A stretch of 64,000 bases of DNA from Flavonifractor sp. An92 (GCF_002159175.1 NZ_NFGZ01000003.1:62001-126000); one strand, 5' to 3'. Numbered from the stretch's first letter, positions 45,954 through 57,588 are shown. Made by a program: numbers and translations. Notes: a model not told the origin generated them from the sequence alone.

Positions 45954-47345
45954 ATGGAATTGACCTTAAAGGAATATCTCTCCGGCCTGAAGGGACAGCG
46001 GGTAGCCGTGGTGGGCATCGGCGTGTCCAACACCCCCCTCATCAAGCTTCTGGTCCGCGCGGGCGTGAAAGTGACCGCCTGCGACAAGCGCACCCGGGAA
46101 CAGTTTGACGGCCAGGCCGCCGCGCTGGAGAGCCTGGGCGTGGAGCTCCATCTGGGGCCGGACTATCTGGACGGCCTGCGGAATTACAGCGTGATTTTCC
46201 GCACGCCTGGCCTGCGGCCCGACGTGCCCCAGCTTCTGGACGCCGTGGAGCACGGCGCAGTGCTCACCTCCGAGATGGAGGTGTTCTTCCAGACCTGCCC
46301 CTGCCGCATCATCGCGGTGACCGGCAGCGACGGCAAGACCACCACGACTTCTATCATTGCGGGCCTTCTGGAGAAGGCGGGCTACAACACCTACGTGGGC
46401 GGCAACATCGGCCGGCCTCTGCTGGCGGACGCCGAAGGCATGTCCCCCGAGGACATGGCGGTGGTGGAGCTGTCCTCCTTCCAGCTCATGACCATGGACC
46501 GCAGCGCCGACATCGCCGTGGTCACCAATCTGGCTCCCAACCATCTGGACGTCCACACCTCCATGGAGGAGTATGTCACCGCCAAGCAGAACATCTACCG
46601 CCACCAGAACGCCGGCGGGCTGGTGGTGCTCAACCACGACAACGACATCACCCGGGGCTTTGCCGCCGACGCGGTGGGGGAGGTCACCTTCTTCAGCCGC
46701 CGGGAGCGCCTGGAGAAGGGTGTGTTCGTGGAGGACGGGGCCATCTGGGTGTCTGACGACAACGGCATCCGGAAGGTGCTGCCGCTGCTGGACATCCTGC
46801 TGCCCGGCGACCACAACGTGGAGAACTACATGGCGGCCATCGGTGCGGTGAACGGTCTGGTGCCTGATGAGGTCATCCGGGCCTTCGCCTCCTCCTTCCA
46901 GGGCGTGGAGCACCGCATCGAGCTGGTGCGCACTCTGCGGGACGTGCGGTATTATAACGACTCCATCGCCTCCAGCCCCTCCCGCACCATTGCGGGGCTG
47001 CGCTGCTTCCCGGAGAAGGTGATCCTCATCGCCGGCGGATACGACAAGCACATCCCCTTCGACACCCTGGGGCCGGAGATCGTGGAGCATGTGAAGAAGC
47101 TCTTCCTCACCGGCGCCACCGCCGCCAAGATCCGCGCCGCTGTGGAGGCCTCTCCCAACTACGCCCCCGGCGCGCCGGAGATCGTGGAGATCGACGATTT
47201 CCGGGAGACCGTCCTGGCGGCGCACAAGGCTGCCGAGCCCGGGGACGTGGTGATCCTCTCTCCGGCGGGAGCCGCCTTCGACAAATTCAAGAACTTCATG
47301 GAGCGGGGCGCTTTCTTCAAAGAGATCGTCAACGGCCTGGAGTAA
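45954..47345 (+). CDS. murD: UDP-N-acetylmuramoyl-L-alanine--D-glutamate ligase
   Basis: A 463-residue Mur ligase adding D-glutamate to the peptidoglycan precursor. The N-terminal Rossmann domain (VAVVGIGVSNTPLIKLL) replaces the usual GLGxSG with GIGVSN. The central ATPase domain has the P-loop VTGSDGKTTTT and NHLDVH. The C-terminal domain has YYNDSIASSPSRTIAGL and ILIAGGYDKH. It is first in a run of seven same-strand genes with gaps of 7 overlapping to 49 bases, and is apart from any other mur or division genes. Confidence 0.94.
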   Translation: MELTLKEYLSGLKGQRVAVVGIGVSNTPLIKLLVRAGVKVTACDKRTREQFDGQAAALESLGVELHLGPDYLDGLRNYSVIFRTPGLRPDVPQLLDAVEHGAVLTSEMEVFFQTCPCRIIAVTGSDGKTTTTSIIAGLLEKAGYNTYVGGNIGRPLLADAEGMSPEDMAVVELSSFQLMTMDRSADIAVVTNLAPNHLDVHTSMEEYVTAKQNIYRHQNAGGLVVLNHDNDITRGFAADAVGEVTFFSRRERLEKGVFVEDGAIWVSDDNGIRKVLPLLDILLPGDHNVENYMAAIGAVNGLVPDEVIRAFASSFQGVEHRIELVRTLRDVRYYNDSIASSPSRTIAGLRCFPEKVILIAGGYDKHIPFDTLGPEIVEHVKKLFLTGATAAKIRAAVEASPNYAPGAPEIVEIDDFRETVLAAHKAAEPGDVVILSPAGAAFDKFKNFMERGAFFKEIVNGLE

Positions 47346-47360
47346 GGGAGAAGAAGATAC

Positions 47361-48398
47361 ATGGATTCACTGCATACGCTGGAGGCCCTCTGCGCGCAGA
47401 ACGCCCCCTCCGGCTTTGAAGGACCGGCGGCCCGCACCGCCGCGGGCCTGCTGGCGCCGCTGATGGATCAGGTGACGGTGGACCGGATGGGCAACGTCAT
47501 CGGCGTGCGCCGCTGCGGCAAGCCGGGCGCCAAGCGCCTGCTGCTGGACGCCCACCTGGATGAGATCGGCCTCATCGTCACCGGCGTGGAGGACGGCTTC
47601 CTTCGCTTCCAGACCATCGGCGGGGTGGACCCCCGGATGCTGCCTGACCGGGAGGTGACCGTCCTCACCGAGCCGCCCCTCTTCGGCGTGGTGGCCTGCC
47701 TGCCCCCCCACGTCCAGAAGAAGGGGGATGAGAACCGCTCGGTGCCCATCGACGAGCTTTTCGTGGACATCGGCATGGACCAGGAGACGGCCGAAAAGAC
47801 CGTACCCATCGGCACGCCCATGGTGTTCCGGGGCGGCTGTTTCCCTCTGAGCCACGGCAAGATCTGCGGCAAGGCCATGGATGACCGCTCCTGCTTCACG
47901 GCGCTGGTGCGCTGCGCGGAACTGCTGCGGGGCGAGGCACTGGATGTGGACCTCTATATCATGGGCTCCACCCGGGAGGAGATCAGCGGCGCGGGGGCCC
48001 TGTGCGCCACCTTCGCTCTGGAGCCCGACTGCTGCGTGGCGGTGGACGTGACCCACGGCGCCACCCCCGACGCCCCCAAGGACAAGTGCTTCACCCTGGG
48101 CGGCGGCCCGGCCATCGGGGTGGGCCCCAACATGACCGGCTGGATGACCCGGCTCCTGTGCAGCCGGGCGGAGGCCGCGGGCATCCCCTACGACCTGGAG
48201 GTCATGGGAGGTCACACCGGCACCAACGCCTGGGAGATGCAGATCTGCCGGGAGGGGGTGGCCACCGCGGTGGTGAGCCTGCCCCTGCGGTATATGCACA
48301 GCCCCATTGAAGTGCTGGACAGCGGCGATCTGGAGCAGACCGCCCGCCTGCTGGCCTCCTTCGTGCGGGCGCTGGGAAAGGAGGGAGACCTGTGCTGA
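47361..48398 (+). CDS. M42-family aminopeptidase (first of three)
   Basis: A 345-residue zinc-dependent peptidase of the M42 (glutamyl aminopeptidase/endoglucanase M/TET) family. Landmarks are the N-terminal APSGFEGPA, LLDAHLDEIGLIV (first metal-binding His/Asp), KAMDDRSC (bridging aspartate), STREEISGAGA (catalytic glutamates), VAVDVTHG (metal aspartate) and the late metal histidine GHTGTNA. These enzymes form dodecamers and trim N-terminal residues from peptides in the cytoplasm. It starts 15 bases after murD and overlaps the next gene. Confidence 0.93.
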   Translation: MDSLHTLEALCAQNAPSGFEGPAARTAAGLLAPLMDQVTVDRMGNVIGVRRCGKPGAKRLLLDAHLDEIGLIVTGVEDGFLRFQTIGGVDPRMLPDREVTVLTEPPLFGVVACLPPHVQKKGDENRSVPIDELFVDIGMDQETAEKTVPIGTPMVFRGGCFPLSHGKICGKAMDDRSCFTALVRCAELLRGEALDVDLYIMGSTREEISGAGALCATFALEPDCCVAVDVTHGATPDAPKDKCFTLGGGPAIGVGPNMTGWMTRLLCSRAEAAGIPYDLEVMGGHTGTNAWEMQICREGVATAVVSLPLRYMHSPIEVLDSGDLEQTARLLASFVRALGKEGDLC

Positions 48399-49417
48399 AT
48401 CTGGTGAAGGAGCTGTGTGCCCTCAGCGGCGTATCCAGCTTTGAGGAGCCGGTGCGGGACTTCATCCGGCAGCGAGTGGCCCCCTATGCCGACGAGGTGC
48501 GGGTGGACGCCCTGGGCAACCTCATCGTCTTTAAGAAGGGCAAGAAGAACACCGGCAGCCGCTTTGTGGTGTGCGCCCATATGGACGAGGTGGGCCTGAT
48601 GGTCCGCCGCATCACCCCGGAGGGCTATCTGAAGGTGACCACCGTGGGCGGCATCGACCGCCGGGTGCTCATCGGAAAGCCGGTCAAGGTCGGGCCCAAT
48701 CAGGTGCCCGGTGTCATCGGCCTGAAGGCCTACCACCTGGTCAGCGACGAGGAGGAAAAACGGGTCCCCAAGCTGGAGGACCTCTATATCGACATCGGCG
48801 CGGGCAGCAAGGCGGAGGCCGAAGCCATGGTGTCCCTGGGGGACTGCGCGGTCTTTGACAGCGACTGCGTGGAATTCGGCCAGGGCATGCTGAAGGCCAA
48901 GGCTCTGGACGACCGCATCGGCTGCGCGGTGATGATGAAGCTGCTGGAGGAGGAACTTCCCCTGGACGTGACCTTCGTCTTTGCCGTGCAGGAGGAGGTG
49001 GGGAACCGGGGCGCCTTCGGCGCGGCCTTTTCAGTGAAGCCGGAGGCGGCGCTGGTGCTGGAGACCACCACTGCCGCGGATCTGCCCGGCATGGAGGACT
49101 ACCAGAAGGTGTGTCTCCCCGGCAAGGGGCCGGTGGTGCCCTTCATGGACATGGGCTCCATCGCCGACCGGGAATACTATCGCCTGCTGCGGGATCTGGC
49201 CCGGAAAAACGGCATTCCCTGGCAGACCAAGCACTACCTCTCCGGCGGCAATGACGCCGCCGCGTTCCAGCGCTCCCGGGCCGGTGTGCGTACCGCCACC
49301 ATCGCCGCCGCGGTGCGCTATCTCCACGCCCCGGCCAGTGTGTGTGCGATCCGGGACCTGGAGGACATTCTGAAACTCTCGCGGCTCTTCCTCGGCGCAA
49401 TGGCCGAGGGCCTGTAA
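48392..49417 (+). CDS. M42-family aminopeptidase (second of three)
   Basis: A 341-residue paralog. It has LSGVSSFEEPV, VVCAHMDEVGLMV, KALDDRIGC, QEEVGNRGAFGAAF, VLETTTAADLPG and the active-site late segment YLSGGNDAAAFQRS, in which the usual H/T-G residues are replaced by GGNDA. The metal-site histidine in this last motif seen in the first paralog is not obvious, so substrate preference may differ. GTG 48392 overlaps the preceding stop. Confidence 0.9.
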   Translation: MLNLVKELCALSGVSSFEEPVRDFIRQRVAPYADEVRVDALGNLIVFKKGKKNTGSRFVVCAHMDEVGLMVRRITPEGYLKVTTVGGIDRRVLIGKPVKVGPNQVPGVIGLKAYHLVSDEEEKRVPKLEDLYIDIGAGSKAEAEAMVSLGDCAVFDSDCVEFGQGMLKAKALDDRIGCAVMMKLLEEELPLDVTFVFAVQEEVGNRGAFGAAFSVKPEAALVLETTTAADLPGMEDYQKVCLPGKGPVVPFMDMGSIADREYYRLLRDLARKNGIPWQTKHYLSGGNDAAAFQRSRAGVRTATIAAAVRYLHAPASVCAIRDLEDILKLSRLFLGAMAEGL

Positions 49418-49429
49418 AGGAGCGATCTT

Positions 49430-50440
49430 ATGGATTTATTGGAAATTCTCCGCACCCTCAACGCCAGCCACGGCCCCACCGGGGACGAGGGCGGCGTGCG
49501 CGCCGCAATCCGCGCCCTGGCCGAGCCTCTGGCCGATGAAGTGAAGGAGGACGCCCTGGGCAACCTCATCGTCCGCCGGAAGGGGAAGGGCCCCAAGGTG
49601 ATGCTGGCGGCCCACATGGACTCCATCGGCTTCATCGTCACTCACATTGAAGAAAACGGCTACCTGCGCTTCGGCCGCCTGGGCGGCCTCTCGGCCATCG
49701 AGCTGTGCGCCACTCCGGTGCGCTTCGCCAACGGCGTGAAGGGCGTGGTGTGCCTCCCCGAGGACGCCGACCCCAAGGATCTGAAGCTGGACCAGCTCTC
49801 CATCGACGTGGGCGCGGAGAGCGCCAAAGCCGTGGAGGCCCTGGGCCTGGACCTGGGGGACACGGCGGTGTATAACACCGGCCTCTTCACCACCGGCGAG
49901 CGGGTGGTGTCCCCCTACCTCGATGACCGCATCGCCTGCGCGGTGCTCCTCCAGGTGCTGGAGGCGCTGAAAGGGGAGAAGGTCAAAAACGACCTCTACT
50001 TCGTCTTTACCGTCCAGGAGGAGGTGGGCCTGCGGGGCGCCCGCACCGCCGCCTTCGCGGTGAAGCCGGACTACGCCCTGGCTATGGACGTCACCTCCAC
50101 CGACGACGAGCCCGGTTCCAAGCACACCTCCACCGCCCGCCTGGGCAAGGGCGCGGCAGTGAAGGTGATGGACCACTCGGTGCTCTGCCACCCCCAGGTG
50201 GTGCAGAAGCTGCGGGACCTGGCGGCGGAGGGGAATATCCCTGTCCAGACCGACATCATGCGCTCCGGCGGCACTGACGCCGGGGCCATCCACCAGAGCC
50301 GCAAGGGTGTCCTCACCGGGGGCATCTCGGTGCCCTGCCGGTATATCCACACCCCCCAGGAGATGGCCGACCGCCGGGACGTGGCGGCCTGCGTGGACCT
50401 GGCGCTGGCCTTTGTGCGCGCCGAGCTCCCCGCCCTTTAA
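49430..50440 (+). CDS. M42-family aminopeptidase (third of three)
   Basis: A 336-residue paralog with SHGPTGDEGGVR, LAAHMDSIGFIV, YLDDRIACAVLL, QEEVGLRGARTAAF, MDVTSTDDEPG and RSGGTDAGAIHQS. The three genes differ substantially and look like old, diverged duplicates instead of recent copies. Archaeal and bacterial M42 sets often combine enzymes for acidic, basic and hydrophobic residues; a similar division of labour is plausible here. Confidence 0.92.
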   Translation: MDLLEILRTLNASHGPTGDEGGVRAAIRALAEPLADEVKEDALGNLIVRRKGKGPKVMLAAHMDSIGFIVTHIEENGYLRFGRLGGLSAIELCATPVRFANGVKGVVCLPEDADPKDLKLDQLSIDVGAESAKAVEALGLDLGDTAVYNTGLFTTGERVVSPYLDDRIACAVLLQVLEALKGEKVKNDLYFVFTVQEEVGLRGARTAAFAVKPDYALAMDVTSTDDEPGSKHTSTARLGKGAAVKVMDHSVLCHPQVVQKLRDLAAEGNIPVQTDIMRSGGTDAGAIHQSRKGVLTGGISVPCRYIHTPQEMADRRDVAACVDLALAFVRAELPAL

Positions 50441-50464
50441 TACACAAGGAAGGAAACCGAAATC

Positions 50465-51715
50465 ATGTCGCTTGAGATCAGTCAGCCGGTCCGGGATCTG
50501 GCGGCCCGGGCCCAGGCCGGACTGCGGGAGCAGTTCGACCGCATCGACGCCATTGCTGAGTTCAACAGTCTGAAAGTCCTCTCTGCGTTCCAGAAGCACC
50601 GGGTGGCCGAGGCCTACTTTGCCGGTACCACCGGCTACGGCTACGACGACCTGGGCCGGGACAAGTTGGAGGAGATCTATGCCGATATCTTCCACACCGA
50701 GGACGCCCTGGTCCGCATCGGCTTTGTGAACGGCACCCACGCCATCGCCTGCGCCCTGTACGGGGCGCTGAAGCCGGGAGACATCCTGGTCTCCGCCGTG
50801 GGGGCCCCCTACGACACCATGCTGGGCGTCATCGGCGTGTCCGACAAGGGCCCCGGCTCCCTCATGAGCTATGGCGTGGAGTACCGCCAGGTGGAGCTGA
50901 AAAACGACGCCCCCGACCCGGAGGGGCTGGCCGAGGCGGTGAAGGACCCCCGGGTAAAGGCGGTGCTTATCCAGCGCTCCAAGGGCTACTCCACCCGCTC
51001 GTCCCTGTCCGTGGACGAGATCGGGGCCCTGTGCGCCGTGGTGAAGGCCAACAACCCGGGTGCCGCTATCCTGGTGGACAACTGTTACGGCGAGTTCGTG
51101 GAGGAGAAGGAGCCCACCGAGGTGGGCGCCGACCTGGTGGTGGGCTCGCTCATCAAAAACCCCGGCGGCGGCCTGGCCCCCACCGGCGGCTACATCGCCG
51201 GGCGGAAGGACCTCATCGAGGGCGCAGCGGCCCGGATGACCGTGCCCGGCATCGGCCGGGAGTGCGGCTCCACCCTGGGCAACAACCGGCTGCTCTATCA
51301 GGGCCTGTTCCTGGCCCCCCACACGGTGGCCCAGGCGGTCAAGACCGCCGTGTTTGCCGCCAAGGTCATGGAGGAGCTGGGCTATAAGACCGAGCCCACC
51401 TCTGACCAGGTGCGCCACGACATCATCCAGATGATCCACTTCGGCTCCCCTGAGCCCCTCAAAAAGTTCTGCAAGGGCATCCAGTTCGGGGCGCCGGTGG
51501 ACTCTTACGTTACCCCGGAGCCTTGGGACATGCCGGGCTATGACTGCCCGGTCATCATGGCGGCGGGCGCCTTCATCCAGGGCGCGTCCATCGAGCTCTC
51601 CTGCGACGCCCCCATGCGGGAGCCCTACACCGCCTATCTCCAGGGCGGCCTCACCTTTGAGAGCGGCAAGGCCGGTGTGATGCTGGCGGTGGAGGAGCTG
51701 CTGCGCCAGGCATAA
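50465..51715 (+). CDS. Methionine gamma-lyase family protein (YnbB-like, PLP-dependent)
   Basis: A 416-residue fold-type I PLP enzyme of the aluminum-resistance/YnbB group. It has TGYGYDDLGRDKLE near the N-terminus and VDNCYGEFVE for cofactor binding. The Schiff-base lysine lies in GSLIKNPGGGLAPTGGYIAG. The family is annotated by distant similarity to methionine gamma-lyase, but the reaction is not established. It lies in the murD-ligA run between the peptidases and yunB, so a role in amino acid breakdown after peptide trimming is possible but unproven. Confidence 0.88.
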   Translation: MSLEISQPVRDLAARAQAGLREQFDRIDAIAEFNSLKVLSAFQKHRVAEAYFAGTTGYGYDDLGRDKLEEIYADIFHTEDALVRIGFVNGTHAIACALYGALKPGDILVSAVGAPYDTMLGVIGVSDKGPGSLMSYGVEYRQVELKNDAPDPEGLAEAVKDPRVKAVLIQRSKGYSTRSSLSVDEIGALCAVVKANNPGAAILVDNCYGEFVEEKEPTEVGADLVVGSLIKNPGGGLAPTGGYIAGRKDLIEGAAARMTVPGIGRECGSTLGNNRLLYQGLFLAPHTVAQAVKTAVFAAKVMEELGYKTEPTSDQVRHDIIQMIHFGSPEPLKKFCKGIQFGAPVDSYVTPEPWDMPGYDCPVIMAAGAFIQGASIELSCDAPMREPYTAYLQGGLTFESGKAGVMLAVEELLRQA

Positions 51716-51759
51716 TCCGCCCTTCTTTGCGCATAGGCTCTCCCGGGAGGTGAGGGCCT

Positions 51760-52431
51760 GTGGCGCGATGGCTGCGCCGGGTGTGGCCCCGGCGGCTCCG
51801 GCAAAGTTCTGACAAGCAAAAAGGCTTTACCATTCTTCCGGCCCTGCTGGGAGTGGCGGCGGCGCTGCTGCTCTTGGCGTGGTTGGAGAGCACGATCCAG
51901 CCCACCCTGGCCGATCTGGCCGCCGCCCAGGTGGAGCAGGCGGTGCGCAAAGCGGCAGAGGAGGCCTTTGGGCAGCTTCTGGCCGAGGAGCCGGACCTGT
52001 GCCGGGAGCTGTACACGGTTGGGACCGGTCCGGACGGAGCGGTGGCGACCCTAGAGGCCGACTCCGCCAAGCTCAGCGCCCTGCGCACTGCGCTTTTGGA
52101 GCGGATCACCCAGCAAGTGGAATCCCTTGACAGCCAGGAGCTGTCCATCCCCCTGGGCAGCCTCACCGGTTGGAGCCTGCTGTCTAACCGTGGCCCGTCC
52201 CTGGGTGTGGAGGTGCTGGCGGTGAGTATCCCCTCGGCGGAGTTTCGCAGTTCCTTCCAGGCCGCCGGGGTAAACCAGACCCTCCACCGGGTCACCCTGG
52301 AGGTAAATGTGGAGGTAACGCTGCTGCTGCCCGGCGGTACCACCGTGGAGAACGTAGACCTCTCCCTGCCGGTCAGCGAGATCGTGGTGGTGGGGGAGGT
52401 GCCCCAGACCTACCTGAGCCTGACACCATGA
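51760..52431 (+). CDS. yunB: Sporulation protein YunB
   Basis: A 223-residue protein with one membrane segment (about 22-42, GFTILPALLGVAAALLLLAW) and an outer domain of the YunB family. That domain includes LSIPLGSLTGWSLLSNRGP and ends EIVVVGEVPQTYLSL. In Bacillus yunB is a sigma-E gene needed for normal sporulation. It starts with GTG 51760 after GGGAGG. Its place between the lyase-like gene and ligA suggests it is transcribed from the murD promoter or from an internal promoter not identified. Confidence 0.88.
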   Translation: MARWLRRVWPRRLRQSSDKQKGFTILPALLGVAAALLLLAWLESTIQPTLADLAAAQVEQAVRKAAEEAFGQLLAEEPDLCRELYTVGTGPDGAVATLEADSAKLSALRTALLERITQQVESLDSQELSIPLGSLTGWSLLSNRGPSLGVEVLAVSIPSAEFRSSFQAAGVNQTLHRVTLEVNVEVTLLLPGGTTVENVDLSLPVSEIVVVGEVPQTYLSLTP

Positions 52432-54444
<2,013 letters not shown>

Positions 54445-54451
54445 TCTATAA

Positions 54452-54490
54452 ACAAAAACAGCCTGGACCGATCTGGTCCAGGCTGTTTGG
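54452..54490. terminator. Bidirectional terminator between ligA and the PPK2 gene
   Basis: AACAGCCTGGACC with exact complement around a five-base loop; A-rich on the left and T-rich on the right. Confidence 0.88.
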
Positions 54491-54493
54491 CAT

Positions 54494-55960
54494 TTAAAGA
54501 GCCGCTTCGATGGCGTCAATGACGATCTTCATGGCCTTGATGCGGGCGTAGCGCTTGTCCACCGACTCCAGAATGTGCCAGGGGGCGTTTTCGGTGTTGG
54601 TCTTTTGGAGCATCTCGTTGACCGCCACCTCGTAGGCGTCCCACTTCTCCCGGTTGCGCCAGTCCTCATCGGTGATCTTCCAGTGCTTTTCCGGGGTGTT
54701 CTGCCGCTCGTTGAAGCGGGCCAGCTGGGTGTCCTTGTCGATCTGGACCCAGAACTTGACGACCACCATGCCCGCGTCGGTGAGCTCCCGCTCGAACTCG
54801 TTGATCTCGTCATAGGCCCGTTTCCAGTCGTTCTCGGTACAAAAACCCTCCAGGCGCTCCACCATCACCCGGCCGTACCAGCTCCGGTCAAAAATGGCGA
54901 TGTGGCCGGTCTTGGGGAGCCGCGTCCAGAAGCGCCACAGATAGTGCCGGGCCAGCTCATCGGGGGTGGGGCTGGCGATGGGGATGACCTCATAGCCCCG
55001 GGGGTCCAGCGCCGAGGCCAAGCGCTTGATGTTGCCGCCCTTGCCGGCGGCGTCCCAGCCCTCGTAGAGCACCACCACCGGTACCTTTTTCCGATAGAGC
55101 TCGTTGTGGAGGGCCTCCAGCTTCTTGCGGCATTTCTTCAGCTGCTCCTGGTACTTTTTCTCCTCCAGGTGGTGGTCCAGCGACACCTCAGCCAGGGGCT
55201 CCATGGGGAAGAGAGGCCAGGCCCGCCGGGGCGGCGCGGGATAGACCGGGTGCTCCAGCGCGGCGCAGATGCGCTCATAGAGATAATCCGCCGCCGTGAG
55301 GTTCGCCTGGGCGGCGTTGGTACTCTCGATGATCTTCCAGGGCGCCCAGGGGTAGTGGGTGGACTCCAGATAGTGGTCGAAGGCCTCCAGCGTGCGGTGG
55401 TAGTTTTTGTTCTGCCGCCAGTCCGACTCGGAGGCCCGCCAGGCGGTGTCCTTATCGTCGGCCAGCTTGGTCAGGCGGGTGTGCTGGGTCTCGGCATCGA
55501 TGTGGAAGAACAACTTGATGAGCAGATACCCCGCCGCGGCCAGCTGCCGCTCAAACATCTGGATGCTCACCAGCCGCCGGGCGTACTCCTCGTCGGACAG
55601 ATCGCCCCGCAGGTACTCCCGCACCGTCTCGTCCATCCAGCCCAAGTCCAGAAAGAGGAGCTTCCCCTGGGCGGGGATGGCGGCGAAATGCCGCTTGAGG
55701 AAGGGCCAGCGGCGTTCCTCCTCCGTGGGCATCCCCACGGAGCGCACCTGGAAAAAGCGGGGGTCCAGCTCTTTGATGAGCGAGCGAATGGCGCTGCCTT
55801 TCCCAGCGGCGCCCCAGCCCTCGATGAGCACGATGACCGGCAGTTTATGCTCCCGCAGCTTCTGCTGGAGACCCGCCAGATCCAGACGGCGGGTCTTGAG
55901 GAGTTCCTTACACTCGGCGGTCGTGCGCGTGTCTTCGCCAAAGTTCCAATCGGTCAGCAT
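54494..55960 (-). CDS. Two-domain polyphosphate kinase 2 (polyphosphate:AMP phosphotransferase type)
   Basis: A 488-residue protein made of two PPK2 domains. The first (about 30-240) has Walker A EGWGAAGKGSAIR and a degenerate lid; the second (about 270-488) has EGWDAAGKGGNIKR, a Walker B FDRSWYGRVMVERLEGF and the basic lid region. In the family, two-domain (class II) members transfer phosphate from polyphosphate to AMP, and the C-terminal domain is the active one. The first domain reads LFLDLGWMDETV where the second reads FDRSWYGRV, consistent with loss of activity. It has its own promoter. Confidence 0.9.
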   Translation of the reverse strand: MLTDWNFGEDTRTTAECKELLKTRRLDLAGLQQKLREHKLPVIVLIEGWGAAGKGSAIRSLIKELDPRFFQVRSVGMPTEEERRWPFLKRHFAAIPAQGKLLFLDLGWMDETVREYLRGDLSDEEYARRLVSIQMFERQLAAAGYLLIKLFFHIDAETQHTRLTKLADDKDTAWRASESDWRQNKNYHRTLEAFDHYLESTHYPWAPWKIIESTNAAQANLTAADYLYERICAALEHPVYPAPPRRAWPLFPMEPLAEVSLDHHLEEKKYQEQLKKCRKKLEALHNELYRKKVPVVVLYEGWDAAGKGGNIKRLASALDPRGYEVIPIASPTPDELARHYLWRFWTRLPKTGHIAIFDRSWYGRVMVERLEGFCTENDWKRAYDEINEFERELTDAGMVVVKFWVQIDKDTQLARFNERQNTPEKHWKITDEDWRNREKWDAYEVAVNEMLQKTNTENAPWHILESVDKRYARIKAMKIVIDAIEAAL

Positions 55961-56000
55961 CTCCGTGTCCTCCTTTTGTTCAAATTGCCTGCTTAATCAT

Positions 56001-56029
56001 AGTGTACCGCACTCCGACCCGGATGACAA
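56001..56029 (-). promoter_or_regulatory. Promoter of the PPK2 gene
   Basis: Minus-strand TTGTCA (56024-56029) and TACACT (56001-56006), 17-base spacer. Confidence 0.7.
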
Positions 56030-56061
56030 GCCGCAAGCTGAAATCCAAATCGGGCTTACCC

Positions 56062-56090
56062 TTGTGGGAGAGCGGCTTTTGTGCTATAAT
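56062..56090 (+). promoter_or_regulatory. Promoter of purB
   Basis: TTGTGG (56062-56067) and TATAAT (56085-56090), 17-base spacer; purB starts about 58 bases downstream. Confidence 0.75.
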
Positions 56091-56148
56091 TCCTACGTTA
56101 GACATGCCGGGGCGGGGAGGCCGCTCCGGTGGGAAGCGAGGTTGAGCG

Positions 56149-57588
56149 ATGAGTAAAAACGCGTACGAGAGCCCGCTGTGTTCCCGCTATGCCAGTGCGG
56201 AGATGCAGTATATTTTCTCCCCCGACCAGAAATTCTACACCTGGAGACGGCTGTGGGTGGCCCTGGCCCGGGCCGAGATGGAGCTGGGTCTGCCGGTGAC
56301 CCAGGAGCAGATCGACGAGATGGAGGCCCATCTCACCGACATCGACTACGAGATGGCCGCTGAGAAGGAGAAGCAGCTCCGCCATGATGTCATGGCCCAC
56401 ATCCACACCTTTGGAACGGCCTGCCCCAAGGCCATGTCCATCATCCACCTGGGCGCTACCAGCTGCTATGTGGGCGACAACACCGATGTGATCCTCATGC
56501 GCCAGGCTCTGGAGCTGGTGCGGGACAAGCTGGTGCAGGTGCTGAACCATCTGGCCGCCTTCGCCAGACAGTATAAGGCCCTGCCCACCCTGGGCTTCAC
56601 CCATTTCCAGCCCGCCCAGCTGGTCACCGTGGGCAAGCGTGCCACCCTCTGGATGAACGAGCTGCTCATGGACCTGGAGGAAGTGGAGCACCGCATCTCC
56701 AGCCTGAAGCTGCTGGGCTGTAAGGGCACCACCGGCACCCAGGCCTCCTTCCTGGAGCTCTTCGAGGGCGATCACGAGAAGTGCCGCGCCCTGGAGCAGA
56801 AGATCGCCGCCGAGATGGGCTTTGACGCGGTGGTGCCGGTGTCCGGCCAGACCTATTCCCGCAAAATGGACTACGCCGTGCTGTCCACCCTCTCCGGCAT
56901 CGCCCAGAGCGCCAGCAAGTTCGCCACCGACCTGCGGCTGCTGTGCCACCTGAAGGAAGTGGAGGAGCCCTTTGAGAAGCATCAGATCGGCTCTTCCGCC
57001 ATGCCCTACAAGCGCAACCCCATGCGCTGCGAGCGGATCTGCTCCCTGGCCCGCTATGTGATGTGCGACGCCCTCAACCCCGCCGTCACCGCGGCCACTC
57101 AGTGGTTCGAGCGGACCCTGGACGACTCGGCCAACAAGCGCATCTCGGTGCCCGAGGCTTTCCTGGCCGTGGACGCCATTCTGAACATCTATTCCAACGT
57201 GGCAGCCGGACTGGTGGTCCACGAGAAGGTCATCCGCAAGCATGTGATGGAGGAGCTGCCCTTCATGGCCAGCGAGAACATCATGATGGACGCCGTCAAG
57301 AAGGGCGGCGACCGGCAGGCCCTCCACGAGCGCATCCGCGTCCTGTCCCAGGAGGCGGGCGCCAACGTGAAGGACCGTGGTCTGAGCAACAACCTGGTGG
57401 ACCTTATCGCCGAGGACCCGGCCTTCTCCATGCTCAGCCGGGACGAGCTCACCGCCCATCTGGAGCCCGAGCGCTACATCGGCCGCTGCCCGGAGCAGGT
57501 GGAGGAGTTCCTCCAGTCCTGCGTCCAGCCGGTGCTGGAGCGCTACGCCGCGGCTCTGGGCCGCGCGGAGACCGAGCTGACGGTGTAA
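56149..57588 (+). CDS. purB: Adenylosuccinate lyase
   Basis: A 479-residue fumarate-lyase-superfamily enzyme acting twice in purine synthesis (SAICAR to AICAR; adenylosuccinate to AMP). The superfamily signature is SSAMPYKRNPMRCE, and the catalytic regions HLGATSCYVGDN and TLGFTHFQPAQ are present. ATG 56149 follows GAGG. The 67-base gap to pfkA contains a small CCGCCG/CGGCGG hairpin without a clear T run, so the two may be cotranscribed. Confidence 0.95.
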   Translation: MSKNAYESPLCSRYASAEMQYIFSPDQKFYTWRRLWVALARAEMELGLPVTQEQIDEMEAHLTDIDYEMAAEKEKQLRHDVMAHIHTFGTACPKAMSIIHLGATSCYVGDNTDVILMRQALELVRDKLVQVLNHLAAFARQYKALPTLGFTHFQPAQLVTVGKRATLWMNELLMDLEEVEHRISSLKLLGCKGTTGTQASFLELFEGDHEKCRALEQKIAAEMGFDAVVPVSGQTYSRKMDYAVLSTLSGIAQSASKFATDLRLLCHLKEVEEPFEKHQIGSSAMPYKRNPMRCERICSLARYVMCDALNPAVTAATQWFERTLDDSANKRISVPEAFLAVDAILNIYSNVAAGLVVHEKVIRKHVMEELPFMASENIMMDAVKKGGDRQALHERIRVLSQEAGANVKDRGLSNNLVDLIAEDPAFSMLSRDELTAHLEPERYIGRCPEQVEEFLQSCVQPVLERYAAALGRAETELTV

